Positions 11,381-22,114 of a stretch of DNA of 64,000 bases are shown piece after piece. How positions within the stretch are numbered: position 1 is the stretch's first letter; the number at the start of each line of letters is the position of its first letter. The stretch spans positions 124,001-188,000 of the forward strand of contig JAAOMT010000076.1 in the NCBI GenBank assembly GCA_016748015.1. Reading direction: 5' to 3'. The notes below the pieces were generated by a model. It had not been told where the DNA came from. It saw only the letters and a program-made list of their open reading frames with translations, and ran no database searches. The translations under genes were made by a program, and so were the position numbers. This DNA is from Geosiphon pyriformis (Eukaryota > Glomeromycota > Glomeromycetes > Archaeosporales > Geosiphonaceae).

Positions 11381-14120
11381 TGATTTATTAAAGGAAAAAA
11401 ATAAATATGTTATATCTTCAAATTGTAAACAGCCATTTAATAATACTCAAAGAAATATTTTACAAGCACCATTGAAATTTAAAGACCTTTTTTCCTTTCA
11501 AATTTTTGTCAAACCATTTACATCCATCAATTGCACGTTTAAACAAAAAATTTGGTTGTCTGTAAAATAAAATTATTGAAATCAAATTATTGTTGCTACA
11601 ATCATGAATAACATATATTTGAATTTAAAAAGCAAACTTTAATTTTGATTTAATTTCTATAAAAATCAATAATTCTTATTATATTATATTTTTGTTTTTA
11701 ATGTTTATCATAATAAAAAAATGAAGTTGAAATATTATTATTAATATGGTTACAATACAAATTTAAAAATAAATGAAAATGCTCTAACAATTATGTTGTA
11801 AACAAATTTAAATATTAGATATTATTAACTCTGTTATACACAAAGTTATTATTAATAAAACTAAAAAAGCTTAAAATACAAATCAGAATTGAAATTCAAA
11901 TCTTTTTTATAACCAAAAATTCCAAGAAAAACCAATTTTCTAAGCTTTTTTTTAATATAAAAGTATATATAGGCTTACTATTATTTATTATTATAAATAA
12001 TCAGATTTAAATTAAAGTCTTACAATCTTTATAACCAATTACTAAACCCCACAACTTTTGAAACTGTTTTTTTAAACATCTTAAATGTTTTGAAAAATTT
12101 AAAAAACCAGTTTTTAAACACAAGTTTTTTATTTATAAAATTTAAAGTACACAAAAATACATTATTGGAATTTTTTTTACATTTGAAACAAGCTTTGTTT
12201 GAAAATTCAAAGTTATAAAAAGTTTTTTATAACTATTATTAACAATTTATCATATAAAACTTTTATTAAATAGACACATAAACCAGTAGTTTTTTAATTG
12301 TTAATTCAAATTTTCACTTAATTTCTTAGATTTAAAACTGTTTAATTATTAAATATTAAAACATACATTAAAAAAAGATAAAAAAATGCTATATATTTTA
12401 ACTCATATATACATATTTATATTTTTTTAAAAAATGACTGCATTTTAATTACTATTAAAAAACCCAAAATTTTTTAAAATAAATATGCTTACTGCTTTTA
12501 AATTATTTAAAATATTTTTAAAATCTCTAAGCTTGTAAATATTATGATTAAATTTTTTTTTAAAAACGATAAATTAAAAATTGGCTTTAAATAACAACTC
12601 TTAACAAAAAACTCTATAAATTATAGTCTTTAAAACTAAACTTTTTTTAATAATAAAATGTTTTTAGTCAAAAAATTTTCTTATTAATTAATTTACAAAA
12701 ATAATATCAAATTTTTTAAGTAACTTGACAAGCCGAATTGCTTAAGACATTTAAAACCAGTACATTTTTGCAAAAATAAAAAGCATTTAATCTAGTATCA
12801 ATTAGTAAAATTTTATAAAATTCTGGTCATTTCAGCTAAAAAGTTTTGATGATCTAATTTTCAATTTTATAGTTTTTATTTTAAAAATTACACATTATTT
12901 TTTGGTAAAATTAAATCCATTTTTTAAAGCATTATTTAATTTACTTTAAAAACCTTTGGTTTTGCAATGTTTTAATTATTTAATTAAACATAAAATTAAA
13001 TTTTATTTAAACTATTTTTATTAAATTAAATTATTTTTATAATAAACTTTATCTTTGTTTTTTGATAATTTTAAAAACTATTAAATTAAAAAATATTATT
13101 ATTTAAAATAAACTTTAAATTATTAATTATATAATTATTATTATATTACCAAATTTTTTATTAAACTTAAAATATTTTATTAAAAATATTGATTTAAATT
13201 TGGTTTTACAATCAAAATTATCAAAAAACTAAAAATTTTAATCATAAATTAAAAAAATAATTAAAAAAAAACAAAATAATAAAGTAATAATAAACACTTG
13301 TTTTAATATAAGATATTAATTTAGTAAACTAATTAATAAATACTTTAAATACAATTGAGAACTTAATATAAATTTTAAACAAACCAAAAAAACAGTTTTA
13401 TAATTAGAAACCAATTAGTTTAAAGTTTTGATATTTATAAAAATACTAATATTTAGATGTTTTTTTTTAAAATATTAATTTAATAATAACAATATTTATA
13501 ATATTTTTAAATATAGATAATAATAGCATATTTTTAATAATAATTAGATTTAAAGAATTAAAAAATAAACCAAGTTTAACTATTTATTTAAGTAATTATA
13601 TTATTAATTTTAAAAACTATACAACTATAAAAAATATTAACCAACTTGGTTTTAAACTATTATAAAATTTTTTGGTTTAAAAAAAAAAGAATTTTTAATT
13701 TATTAAAATTAATTAATAAACAAAAGCAATTTTAAAAGATTTAAAATTATTCTTAATATTATTAACAAATTTTATAATTTTAAGAGTAAAAAAAAAATTA
13801 CCAAACTTAATATTAAAAGCAATTTTTAAAAAACTTAAAATAAAACTCTACAAAAAAGGTCAATATTGTTTTTAATATTAATAAAATCATATAATAACTA
13901 AAATACAAGTTTTAATTTTTATTTTATTAGTTCAAATTTTGTAATTAAGCAATAGTATAATATAATTGGTTGAAGTTATATATTAAAACATAATTTATTT
14001 TGCTTTTAAAATTAGTAATAATTAATTAACACTAATTGTGTTCAATAATACAACCAAAAATTGATTTAAATCGAATTTGATAAACATATTATTGTTATTA
14101 TTTTCAATATGTTTATTATC
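11381..14120. other. AT-rich gene desert (C over G on + strand)
   Basis: About 2.7 kb of extremely AT-rich DNA with no ORF, almost no CpG, and a strand bias. In 12001-12060, for example, I count 13 C against 3 G. Runs such as AAACC and TTTAAAA recur without exact tandem structure. It may be a mobile element decayed by C-to-T change, but no domain can be read. Confidence 0.55.
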
Positions 14121-14499
14121 GTAAATGTTTTCGGCGGTTAGGGAATGTTTTCTTACACCTTCACTTTCAAATATTAATAAAATTCATTGTTACTTTTAAA
14201 CCAAAATTTTAAATTTTATTGTTTATTTTCACTGAAAATAGATTGAAATTTTACAAAAAGCTTAAATACCTATCATAATAATCTCAAGGAACATTTTTTT
14301 CATAAAGAAATTATACAATGGGAGTGGTGTACATAAAATGCTACTATTTTTATCCAATACAATTTTTGGTTAATGTAGTTGTGAGATAGCGGTATCTGAA
14401 CCAAAATATTTTATGTTGGTGCTTTAGTGTTTTTTTTACAGAGTAAAGGAAAATTTTGTACAATAGGCAATACAAATAACTTATTCGCTATAAGCTTTG

Positions 14500-15612
14500 T
14501 TAATGATAAGATGTTGAAAATTCGGATTGTTGCATATCGAATGGAATGAAATACTCGGTAAAGAAAGAAGTGGTTGAGTTAACAATGTTATTTGAATCAT
14601 CAGTAGATAATTGTAAAAGATCGATGGAGGGTTGGTCAATAAAAGTATGATCCATAGCTGGATCGAAAGGAATAAGGTCAAAATCCAAATAATCATTTGT
14701 CCATGGCGTAGCCAATTCTAAATTATTCAAGAAAAATTCATCTAATGGAACCTGAGAACTAGTTGTATAATCAAATGTACTGTAAGCTTGCGTGCTGGGG
14801 GTTTCGTTTGAAGAATTAAACGTTGATGATATTACTGAAATTGAAGGAGAGTCTAATTGATAGTCATTATCAAGAAGTTGTGGGAATATGGGTGAAGAAA
14901 AGGCATGTGAAGGAGTATTTGGAATTGAGGTTGTTTCAGGAAATGGGAGGCTATTATGAAATTTTATTGGTGAGGGTTTATCGACAACTAATAGACATTT
15001 ATTATCGGGAACTCTCTTAAATCTTTTGCCTTTTGAAACTCTAAGCTTTTTTTCATTCAATAGCGGTAGTTGGGAAAGATGATGAATTGTAAATTTTGTT
15101 GATTCTTTAGAAGGTTCAGCCGTGATGGAATCTTTAAATACCATAGAGTTACGTTTATACATATACAATTGTTCAACCTCTCTCGCAATTTTACGATACT
15201 GGGTTTTAATTCTTCGTGGAGCAATTTTCCATGAATCCGCAGCTATACGAGAAACTTCGGTCATCCTAACCTTATGTTTCCTAATATGAGCTTGCAACTC
15301 TTTTTGTACCACTTTTCTATAAATAAAAAATTCATTAGGCATCCTTGGATTTTTGGTCAATTTTGTTTTAAGTAATAAATTATTAACTAATTCTTCAGCA
15401 GTTGTTTTTGGTGGAGATGGAAGTGCAAATGGCAAAGTTTTAGCCCAGACTATTTCAAGATCACTTTCGGTGCCTGAATCTTCGAATAGTGGTATTAATT
15501 CATTATTGTAATCTGTGCTGATGACAGCATCCACATTAAGATCATTAAGTGATTGAGATGTTGACTTATTGTTGTCACTGGTCAAGGCCGGTAAGATTAA
15601 TTGAAACGACAT
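14500..15612 (-). CDS. MATA-HMG-box protein (DNA-binding transcription-factor-like), copy 1
   Basis: Single-exon 370-residue protein. A MATA-type HMG box occupies about residues 89-155: NPRMPNEFFIYR, a first helix ending RKHK, then VRMTEVSRIAADSW and a third helix with QYRKIAREVEQLY. The P-R-x-P-N-x-F-x-I-Y-R opening and the S-x-x-x-x-x-x-W core are the hallmark of mating-type-like HMG boxes. This family binds DNA in the minor groove and is greatly expanded in Rhizophagus, where most copies are not proven mating regulators. The N-terminus is acidic; the C-terminal 200 residues are Ser/Thr-rich with aromatic-acidic patches (LDFDLIPFDP) resembling an activation domain. A TATATAGA element lies just upstream on the minus strand (near 15622-15630). 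A second MATA-HMG gene lies at 21065 on the same strand with two histone genes between. Confidence 0.88.
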   Translation of the reverse strand: MSFQLILPALTSDNNKSTSQSLNDLNVDAVISTDYNNELIPLFEDSGTESDLEIVWAKTLPFALPSPPKTTAEELVNNLLLKTKLTKNPRMPNEFFIYRKVVQKELQAHIRKHKVRMTEVSRIAADSWKIAPRRIKTQYRKIAREVEQLYMYKRNSMVFKDSITAEPSKESTKFTIHHLSQLPLLNEKKLRVSKGKRFKRVPDNKCLLVVDKPSPIKFHNSLPFPETTSIPNTPSHAFSSPIFPQLLDNDYQLDSPSISVISSTFNSSNETPSTQAYSTFDYTTSSQVPLDEFFLNNLELATPWTNDYLDFDLIPFDPAMDHTFIDQPSIDLLQLSTDDSNNIVNSTTSFFTEYFIPFDMQQSEFSTSYH

Positions 15613-15619
15613 ATCGACT

Positions 15620-15632
15620 TCGATCTATATAG
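15620..15632 (-). promoter_or_regulatory. TATA-like element of MATA-HMG copy 1
   Basis: The minus strand reads CTATATAGATCG immediately 5' of the ATG at 15612. It is very close to the start codon for a TATA box, so either the leader is extremely short or the true start is a downstream Met. Confidence 0.3.
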
Positions 15633-15927
15633 GCTTTGGTTTATTCTATTTTTGAAAATGAGACCAAAGACTGCTTTTTTTCAAATTCAGAGTTTTTACT
15701 TGTCTCAAGATTTTAGTAGACTAAATCTAAGTTTCTTGACGAGCTCTCGTGTGTGTGGTATTTATCAAAAAATTGTTTCTACGACAGTTAGACAATTTGG
15801 CGCAGTAATTGTGTCGCACCACCACCAGCCAAGGAAACTTCTTTTTTTCCAATTGCCACAAAATGGCACACACTTAAATTGGGACATCTAGTGATACGTA
15901 AAAATTTTCTGATTGGGTCTCATACGC

Positions 15928-16101
15928 TCAAGAAGCTTCTTTTGCTATGCCTGTAGCCACAACATATTTTAAATGTGCCACTTTTGGAGCATCGCTCCTT
16001 CTGTAACGAACATAGAGAAGTCCTATTAAGATTTTTCCTATGGGTGCCATCCATAAATCACTTACCAGATAAATTGCTTGTACTCCCCATTCATTATTCA
16101 T
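15928..16101 (-). CDS. Small ORF, 57 residues, possible single-span membrane protein
   Basis: Open frame from ATG at 16101 to TGA at 15928 encoding 57 residues. It begins MNNEWGVQAIYL and continues through LWMAPIGKILIGLLYVRYRR, a hydrophobic segment closed by a basic cluster, as in small single-pass membrane proteins; the tail is SDAPKVAHLKYVVATGIAKE. A GTAAGT and a TTACAG lie inside the ORF 65 bases apart, so the hydrophobic part could instead be an intron. A CAG just 5' of the ATG leaves room for a spliced leader. Family not recognised. The composition looks coding, but at this length chance cannot be excluded. Confidence 0.33.
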   Translation of the reverse strand: MNNEWGVQAIYLVSDLWMAPIGKILIGLLYVRYRRSDAPKVAHLKYVVATGIAKEAS

Positions 16102-17305
16102 TTACTGCGGGCATAAAAATAAATTTAGTCATCTCTATCAATTTTTGAATTCCGTTATCATATAATCCTGCCAAACACTCGAATCTTGCACTTCACGGAA
16201 CCCATCTCCCTTATTTTCCTAATCTGGTAATGACAATGATGATGCCTAGGATACTAATACTTTAAAATATTTCGATTATTAGTATCTGTTTATCAGTTTC
16301 AAATTCAACTGAGTTGTTAAAATTCTTGTAGCTAGCAATATGTGCAAATTGACTGGGATGAATTTTCCGTTACTTGGCTTTTGTCTTCATCACAACAATT
16401 GTTAACATTTTCAAATTTCCAACAATTAAACCCAATCCGAATGATCCAATTTTCATGACAATGGTATTTTTTAGCTTGAAACTAAATAATCGTTCATATT
16501 AATCGTGAATGGGTATTTATCTTGGAACTTACACAAATCTTTTTGGATACCTTATTTTCTTGGGCCAAGAATCCAAGATTTTAACTTTGTGTTTGTTTTC
16601 AAGGATATCCCAAAGGACAATGCATGATGATTATGCTTGGAAATATAACCGCGTGAAATTAAAAGTCAAATAAAACGCCAAGAAGCAAGACTCAAGTTAC
16701 CAGATACAAGAAGCCAATCTGATTTGCGAAACTGAAACGTGAACAATTAAATAATTTGATATATTTTTTATCACACGTAATTTTGTCATATATTAAATAA
16801 TTTAGGGGAAAACAAAAGCAATAAAAATAGTAATTTTATAAAAGAAAGCCAAGCATTCTTTAATCAGAATTTTCATTTTGCTTCTATTGGAAATTTATCT
16901 CTAATAACCGTTAAGACCATTAAGTTTTCTTATGTGAATTTCAAAGTTAGACTATTTTGAAATAATATTCTTGCCTATCTACAACCCCGAATATCAACAT
17001 AGTCTACCACTTCCTTTTATTTTTTTGACAGGTAAACGAGAGGTTATAGGAATGGTCGAAGAAAGATTAAGGCAGAGGAAATTTTGATGTTTTCATTTAA
17101 TAAAAATTTTTATGCCACTATATAAATTAGCGTATGCATTACTAGTTCCTAATAAATGATAAAAGATATATGACTACATTCCTTCCAGGGACCAATTAAT
17201 ATCTCTGCACAAGAATTAATTCAAATTCAATATAATAACGTAAGCTTATTGATGGGATAGAAAAATTTGGGACGTTCTAACCACTCAGTTCAATTCATTC
17301 GTTCA
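16102..17305. other. Intergenic region, no gene seen
   Basis: AT-rich spacer between the small ORF and the 3' end of the first H2A gene. No exon, tRNA or repeat recognised. Confidence 0.45.
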
Positions 17306-18248
17306 CTATGTCTCCTCTTGTTCACCACTCTCACTTTCTTGAGATGGTTCTTCGTCGTCTTCTTGCTCTTCCGGTTCTTCTAGTTCTGGCTCTTCAACTG
17401 GACTCATTTTCTCTGTTTCTTGCTTGACCGTGGCATTTGAGGAATTGACAACTTTCTTTTTACCACCAGTAGGAGCTAAAAGTGATAATAAAATTCGCTA
17501 AATAAATCATCATCCTAATATAAATTAAAGAAAGTATTTTAAAAGAAAAGGTTTCACTAACCACCATTCGCTTTTTTAGCTTCTCTCGACTTTTGGGGCA
17601 AGAGTGCCTGATGAATGTTTGGCATCACACCACCTTCGGCAATAGTAACATGATTAAGCAACTTGCTCAACTCTTCATCATTACGAATGGCTAACTGAAT
17701 GTGACGGGGAATGATTCGAACTTTTTTGTTGTCATGAGCCGCGTTCCCAGCTAATTCCAAGATTTCGGCAGTCAAATATTCGAGAACGGCGGCCAAATAG
17801 ACTGGTGCGCCACTGCCAATGCGGGCAGCTAAATTGCTTTTACGCAAGAATCGATGAATACGACTAACTGGAAATTGGAGTTCCGCCTGAAAAATGGAGT
17901 GACCGTTTTGTAGTGAAATTAATTGAGCGTCAAGCGTTCAGTGTGAAGATACATGAGAAAATATTTTTAAAAACATGACTATAATTTCTTTAAGAAAAAC
18001 AAAACTCGAAGTAATTTCAACGTGAGGGAAACCTCTTACTGAGCCACAAGATGCAACTTTATATCAAAATTTAATCGCTTTATACGATATATATAATTCT
18101 GAATCTCTAAGGCAATCTATTGAGAAAAATCCAAGTTCCTATCCAAACTTACCCTTTCAGAACGAGAAATTTTTTTTTTGGTTTCTTCATTTTTCTCGCT
18201 TGGCAAAGTTTTCGCACCCTTACCCTTTCCTACGCCTTTACCAGACAT
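17306..18248 (-). CDS. Histone H2A with long acidic C-terminal extension, copy 1
   Basis: Three exons on the minus strand: 18248-18153, 17886-17562, 17475-17306, all GT-AG, giving 196 residues. The N-terminal tail [13 protein letters not shown] is typical of H2A. The fold is complete: [54 protein letters not shown], and the docking segment [14 protein letters not shown]. Acidic-patch residues of helix 2 (AEILEL) and N-D-E-E are kept. The sequence is canonical H2A, not H2A.Z (which has other residues at L1 and the docking domain). After the usual end near LLPQK there are about 60 extra residues that become almost purely Glu/Asp/Ser/Gln. They include an internal S-Q-E ([13 protein letters not shown]), reminiscent of the H2A.X SQE motif but not at the exact C-terminus. 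Ordinary H2A has about 130 residues. The first intron falls exactly before AELQF, as in its neighbour copy. Confidence 0.9.
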
Positions 18249-18927
18249 AATTTCGTTTTTATTTCGTGAAAAAGAATTTTATGTCACTAAGTGGTAGTTT
18301 GGAACTTGGAGAAATAAAAGAGATATGTTAAACAAAAGTAAAATAAGAGTGGATAGAAAACAGTGATAATTTTTTTTTGGAAGTTTATGTTATGTGATCG
18401 TGAACGCGTCATAATTGATCAATGTTGCTTAGCAAAGCACAAATATAATTTATGATTCTCTTACTGATTATTCTCAAGTCTATTATGTCTTTGCCTTAGT
18501 AAGTTCTTTTCCTTTTTACTCAAGTTGGAAATTGAAAAACTTTGGTAAAGATAACTAAACGTTAAGAAAAGAAATCTTTGAGCCTTTGTTTCAGAACCTT
18601 TCTTCGTTAAAATGGTGAAGAACATAAAATCATGACCAAAAAAATTTACATTAAGCTTTTTATAATATTCAGAGATTTCATAACTGGGCATGAATTTGAG
18701 GTCTCGTTCTTGAATGGACATTCAACTTGAATTAAGTTTAATTATCAAGCAAAACTTATACGTTCAATCTTCATATAGTTTATACAGTATTCCGAGTTTT
18801 TTTACGTTGTAGAAATATAGTTCAACTTCGCATTTAAATACATCTAGAAAATATAAAGTATATCATAATTTTACTCGAGCTAAAGAAAATAAACGGCTGA
18901 TCTAGATGGAGAAGTTATTCTTTTAGA
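18249..18927. other. Spacer between the two H2A genes (promoter of copy 1)
   Basis: Holds the promoter of the H2A gene starting at 18248. The 86-codon frame at 18461-18721 (-) is Phe/Leu/Ser-rich and is not convincingly coding. Confidence 0.4.
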
Positions 18928-19047
18928 GTATTTGCAATGGTACCACCTCAGCAAGATCTTTATACTGCTCAATTTCTCTTTCGGAAGCGTCTATTTCCCT
19001 CGTAATATACAACAAATTACCTGCCCAATGACTTGAAATATACTAGG
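18928..19047 (-). other. Short coding-like stretch, orphan terminal exon?
   Basis: About 39 codons are open between a TAG that could serve as a splice acceptor and a TAA. They read SHWAGNLLYITREIDASERE, then IEQYKDLAEVVPLQ: charged, amphipathic and unlike the surrounding noncoding DNA. There is no start codon and only about 160 bases before the neighbouring H2A stop, with no visible upstream exon. It may be a displaced fragment of a gene. Not recognised. Confidence 0.25.
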
Positions 19048-19206
19048 CTTTTTTTACATGGTAGCCAAAGATATATTTATATCTAATGATTATTTTAAAC
19101 ATAATAAATGGATCGGAAGGACAAATATTCTGGGAGTCAATATATGTTTCAAGAAGAAAACTGGGCTCAATGAATTATAAATTATGAGGGAATGTAGGAA
19201 GAAGCC

Positions 19207-20106
19207 TTAATTTTTCTTTCGAGCTTCTCTACTCTCTTCGTTTTCCCCAGGCTCACTTTCTTCGGATGGAGTCGCACTATCATCATCAACCTCTTTATAA
19301 GTGGGTTCTTTCCTTTCCATATCCGCAATTTTTCTTTTACCCCCGGTCATGGCAGGTACTAATTCAATCAAGATAAAGGCCACCATATAAATTATAGGTT
19401 TAAATTCATAACCGAATTCAATCTCATAATCAGATATCAAAAGAAAGCCAACTTACTAGGCGCATTACCCCTTTTAATATTAGTCTTAGCCTTTTGGGGT
19501 AACAAGCTCTGATTAATATTCGGCAACACTCCACCTTGGGAAATAGTCACGTGTCCGAGTAATTTGTTCAATTCTTCGTCATTGCGAATGGCCAATTGAA
19601 TGTGACGAGGAATTATACGAGATCTCTTGTTATCTCTTGCAGCATTGCCCGCCAATTCAAGAATTTCAGCGGTAAGGTATTCAAGAACGGCGGCCATGTA
19701 AACAGGAGCACCGCCACCGATTCGTTGAGCAAAATTACCTTTACGCATTATGCGGTGAATACGTCCTACGGGGAATTCCAGGCCGGCCTGTAAGGAAATT
19801 GATACAAAATTAGATTTAGGTTAATTTATGAATGGGAGAAATATCTAGGTTGACCCATTAATAAAAAATATTTTTTAAAGACAATTCCCTTTGGAAAAAA
19901 TTTATATTTTGGAACTTCATACCAATGAATAAAAAACTTTCTATAAATGTAAAGTCTTTTCTTCTAAAAAAAAATACATGCTTATAGGGAAACGCAGCAC
20001 CTACCTTCTTGGAACGGGATATTGGTGCACTTTTTTGGTTATCGCCTTGGCTTGGCAACGCCTTAAAACCTTTACCCTTGCCTTTTCCTAAACCTAAGCC
20101 GGACAT
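19207..20106 (-). CDS. Histone H2A with long acidic C-terminal extension, copy 2
   Basis: Three exons on the minus strand: 20106-20005, 19787-19457, 19358-19207, GT-AG throughout, giving 194 residues. The tail is [15 protein letters not shown]; the core reads [57 protein letters not shown] and [14 protein letters not shown]. It is closer to textbook H2A than copy 1 (for instance N-A-A-R-D rather than N-A-A-H-D). The third exon adds a tail starting [12 protein letters not shown] and ending in an acidic Glu/Ser/Asp stretch with a final R-K-K-N. Both introns sit at the same positions and phases as in copy 1 (phase 0 before the core, phase 1 after the docking segment), which shows a tandem duplication that kept the extension exon. 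The tail sequences themselves have diverged strongly. Confidence 0.9.
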
Positions 20107-21064
20107 ACTTGCAGTCTTCAACTCTTTGATTATTAACAATATTCGAATTTTTATTTTTAAGTTTCAGCAATTACCGATAAAAAATATGTCTGTGTCTGGT
20201 AAAAAGGCAGCTAGGTTAAAGGGTATTTATTATGTTGGTCTGATCGAATCAGTTCAATGATGACGAACACAATAAAAAATATCTTTGATCTAATCAACAT
20301 TTTTACATGACAAACCATCATTTGAAGACTTGATCCTTTTTTGAATGTAATTACAATGGTAAAAATTTTAAATTCAATAAAATAATTTGTAAAAGGTTTA
20401 TTTGGAATCTAAATAGGTCTCTTTTTTTTTTTTTTTTGTAAAACAGTAGTTTTAATTTTTTTTAGCAAATTTTTGTTTTTTAAATATAAGAATAAAATCT
20501 GAAATAAATAAAAAAATTTATTTTATTGTGCAATTAAATAAGTCTTTTTATCAATTTTAGTTTTAACCAATTACACCAATTGAAGAATTTTTTTAAAAAA
20601 AATCTTTAAATTCAAAAAAAATCAATTATCAAAAATCTAGTTGTTAATATATATGAATAATTGAAATTTTTAATTTAACTTTTTTCATATGATTATCTCA
20701 TCCATCCAAAATTAAAGAACACATAATTTTAATATATTATATAAATTTCATCTTAATTTTAAATATATCATGGAAATCTTATCTTAAATAAATTTTATGG
20801 CCTATCTAATTGACATATAAAGGTTAGCAATCATTCTCTTTCTTAAACAAAATAATTGATAAATAAAAAAGGACAAAGCTGTAATTAATATGGTTAAAAT
20901 AAAAATCTGATTCAGTTTTACGGTGGATATGCTCAGATTACTTAAAAATCGAAAATGGATGCGTGAGGAATACAAAATAAAAAACTCATCACTGAAACTT
21001 TAATATGGAGTAGGTTTAATACAATTCATAATATCGATAGGGAGTAGATGAAAACATGACGCTA
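20107..21064. other. AT-rich spacer, promoter of H2A copy 2
   Basis: AT-rich with a T15-scale run near 20422-20438. It separates the H2A gene from the MATA-HMG gene on the same strand. No gene seen. Confidence 0.45.
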
Positions 21065-22114
21065 TTAATTCAAATTAGCGTAATACTCTAAAGGCGAAAT
21101 GTAGTTTTGCATTGAATTTTCGTAATCGTTCCATTCAACAATAGTTTGATAATCATGCAAACTCGTAGAATGCCCTGTATTCTCATTTAAAAAGGTATCA
21201 GAATATTTGGGCAAAAGATCAATATCCAGAGAATGAATGTCGTCAGTTTGTCTACGTAATTGTTGAGGAAAAAATGAAGCAGTATTTAATAAGGGCGAAG
21301 GCTGATTAAGCCAAAAAAAATTGTCGGATGACAAATGCATGACTGCAGTTGGATCATGCTCCATCGAACACGGGCTTAAAGGAATCTCTTCAAGTTGAGA
21401 CGGTGAGTTCCCTCTTGCTTCAGATTGTTTCGACTTGGACTCTTCAACTGGATTCTGTCGTTCCTGCTGCTGTTCCCGCAATTGATAATTTTTCCAACAA
21501 GCAGTACGTTCAACGTTAAATAACTTTTCAGTTTCATACGCAATTTTTCGGTATTTATTTTTTTCTTTTGATCCGCATCGTTGCCACAAGATTGCAGACA
21601 ATTTAGAAACAAGAGTCATTCTGAATTTATAACCGGTCGCTTTTAATTGTTGAACTAAAGCCATTCGATAAATGAAGTATTCGTTTGGCAATCGTGGATT
21701 TTGCGATTTTTTGTTTAATAAATTTTTTAATAAATCCACAGGTTCAATGATTGGGGGTAAGGGGAAAACAAGATGGATTCCTTGAGATGGAGTTTCAGCA
21801 GGGATTTCACTCGTTGAAATTCTTGCATTTAGATGATCGGAACCAGTGAATACTAAATGCTGATTGGTGGATGTTTCAAAGCTTTCGAATTTACCAAAAA
21901 TAGGATAGTTTCTGATAATCGTTTGAAAAAATTCTTCAATTTCTCCTTTTGAATGACTCGAAATATCGAAATATATTTCATCATATTCATCACAATTATT
22001 TCCTTTATTTAACATATCTAATGTCGTAGATCTGTTAAGGGAAAAATCTTTGGAGGCTTCCAAAGGTCTTTCTTGATTTTCTTTGAAAACATTCACCATG
22101 AAATATTTGACCAC
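21065..22114 (-). CDS. MATA-HMG-box protein, copy 2
   Basis: Single-exon 349-residue protein, or 344 if the second Met (MVNVF) is used. The MATA-type HMG box spans about residues 139-205: NPRLPNEYFIYRMALVQQL, KFRMTLVSKLSAILW and KNKYRKIAYETEKLF. Upstream of the box, PVDLLKNLLNKK matches the equivalent ELVNNLLLKTK of copy 1, so the two share an ancestor beyond the box itself. The N-terminus is acidic (DEYDEIYFD). After the box comes a Gln/Glu/Ser-rich linker (REQQQERQNPVEESKS) and an Asp/Ser/Asn-rich C-terminus. Expected role: sequence-specific or architectural DNA binding in the nucleus; targets unknown. Confidence 0.88.
   Translation of the reverse strand: MVKYFMVNVFKENQERPLEASKDFSLNRSTTLDMLNKGNNCDEYDEIYFDISSHSKGEIEEFFQTIIRNYPIFGKFESFETSTNQHLVFTGSDHLNARISTSEIPAETPSQGIHLVFPLPPIIEPVDLLKNLLNKKSQNPRLPNEYFIYRMALVQQLKATGYKFRMTLVSKLSAILWQRCGSKEKNKYRKIAYETEKLFNVERTACWKNYQLREQQQERQNPVEESKSKQSEARGNSPSQLEEIPLSPCSMEHDPTAVMHLSSDNFFWLNQPSPLLNTASFFPQQLRRQTDDIHSLDIDLLPKYSDTFLNENTGHSTSLHDYQTIVEWNDYENSMQNYISPLEYYANLN

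Noticed and set aside
18461-18721. 86-codon frame on -
   Set aside because: Composition not clearly coding, no relation to neighbours; kept only as a note in the H2A spacer.
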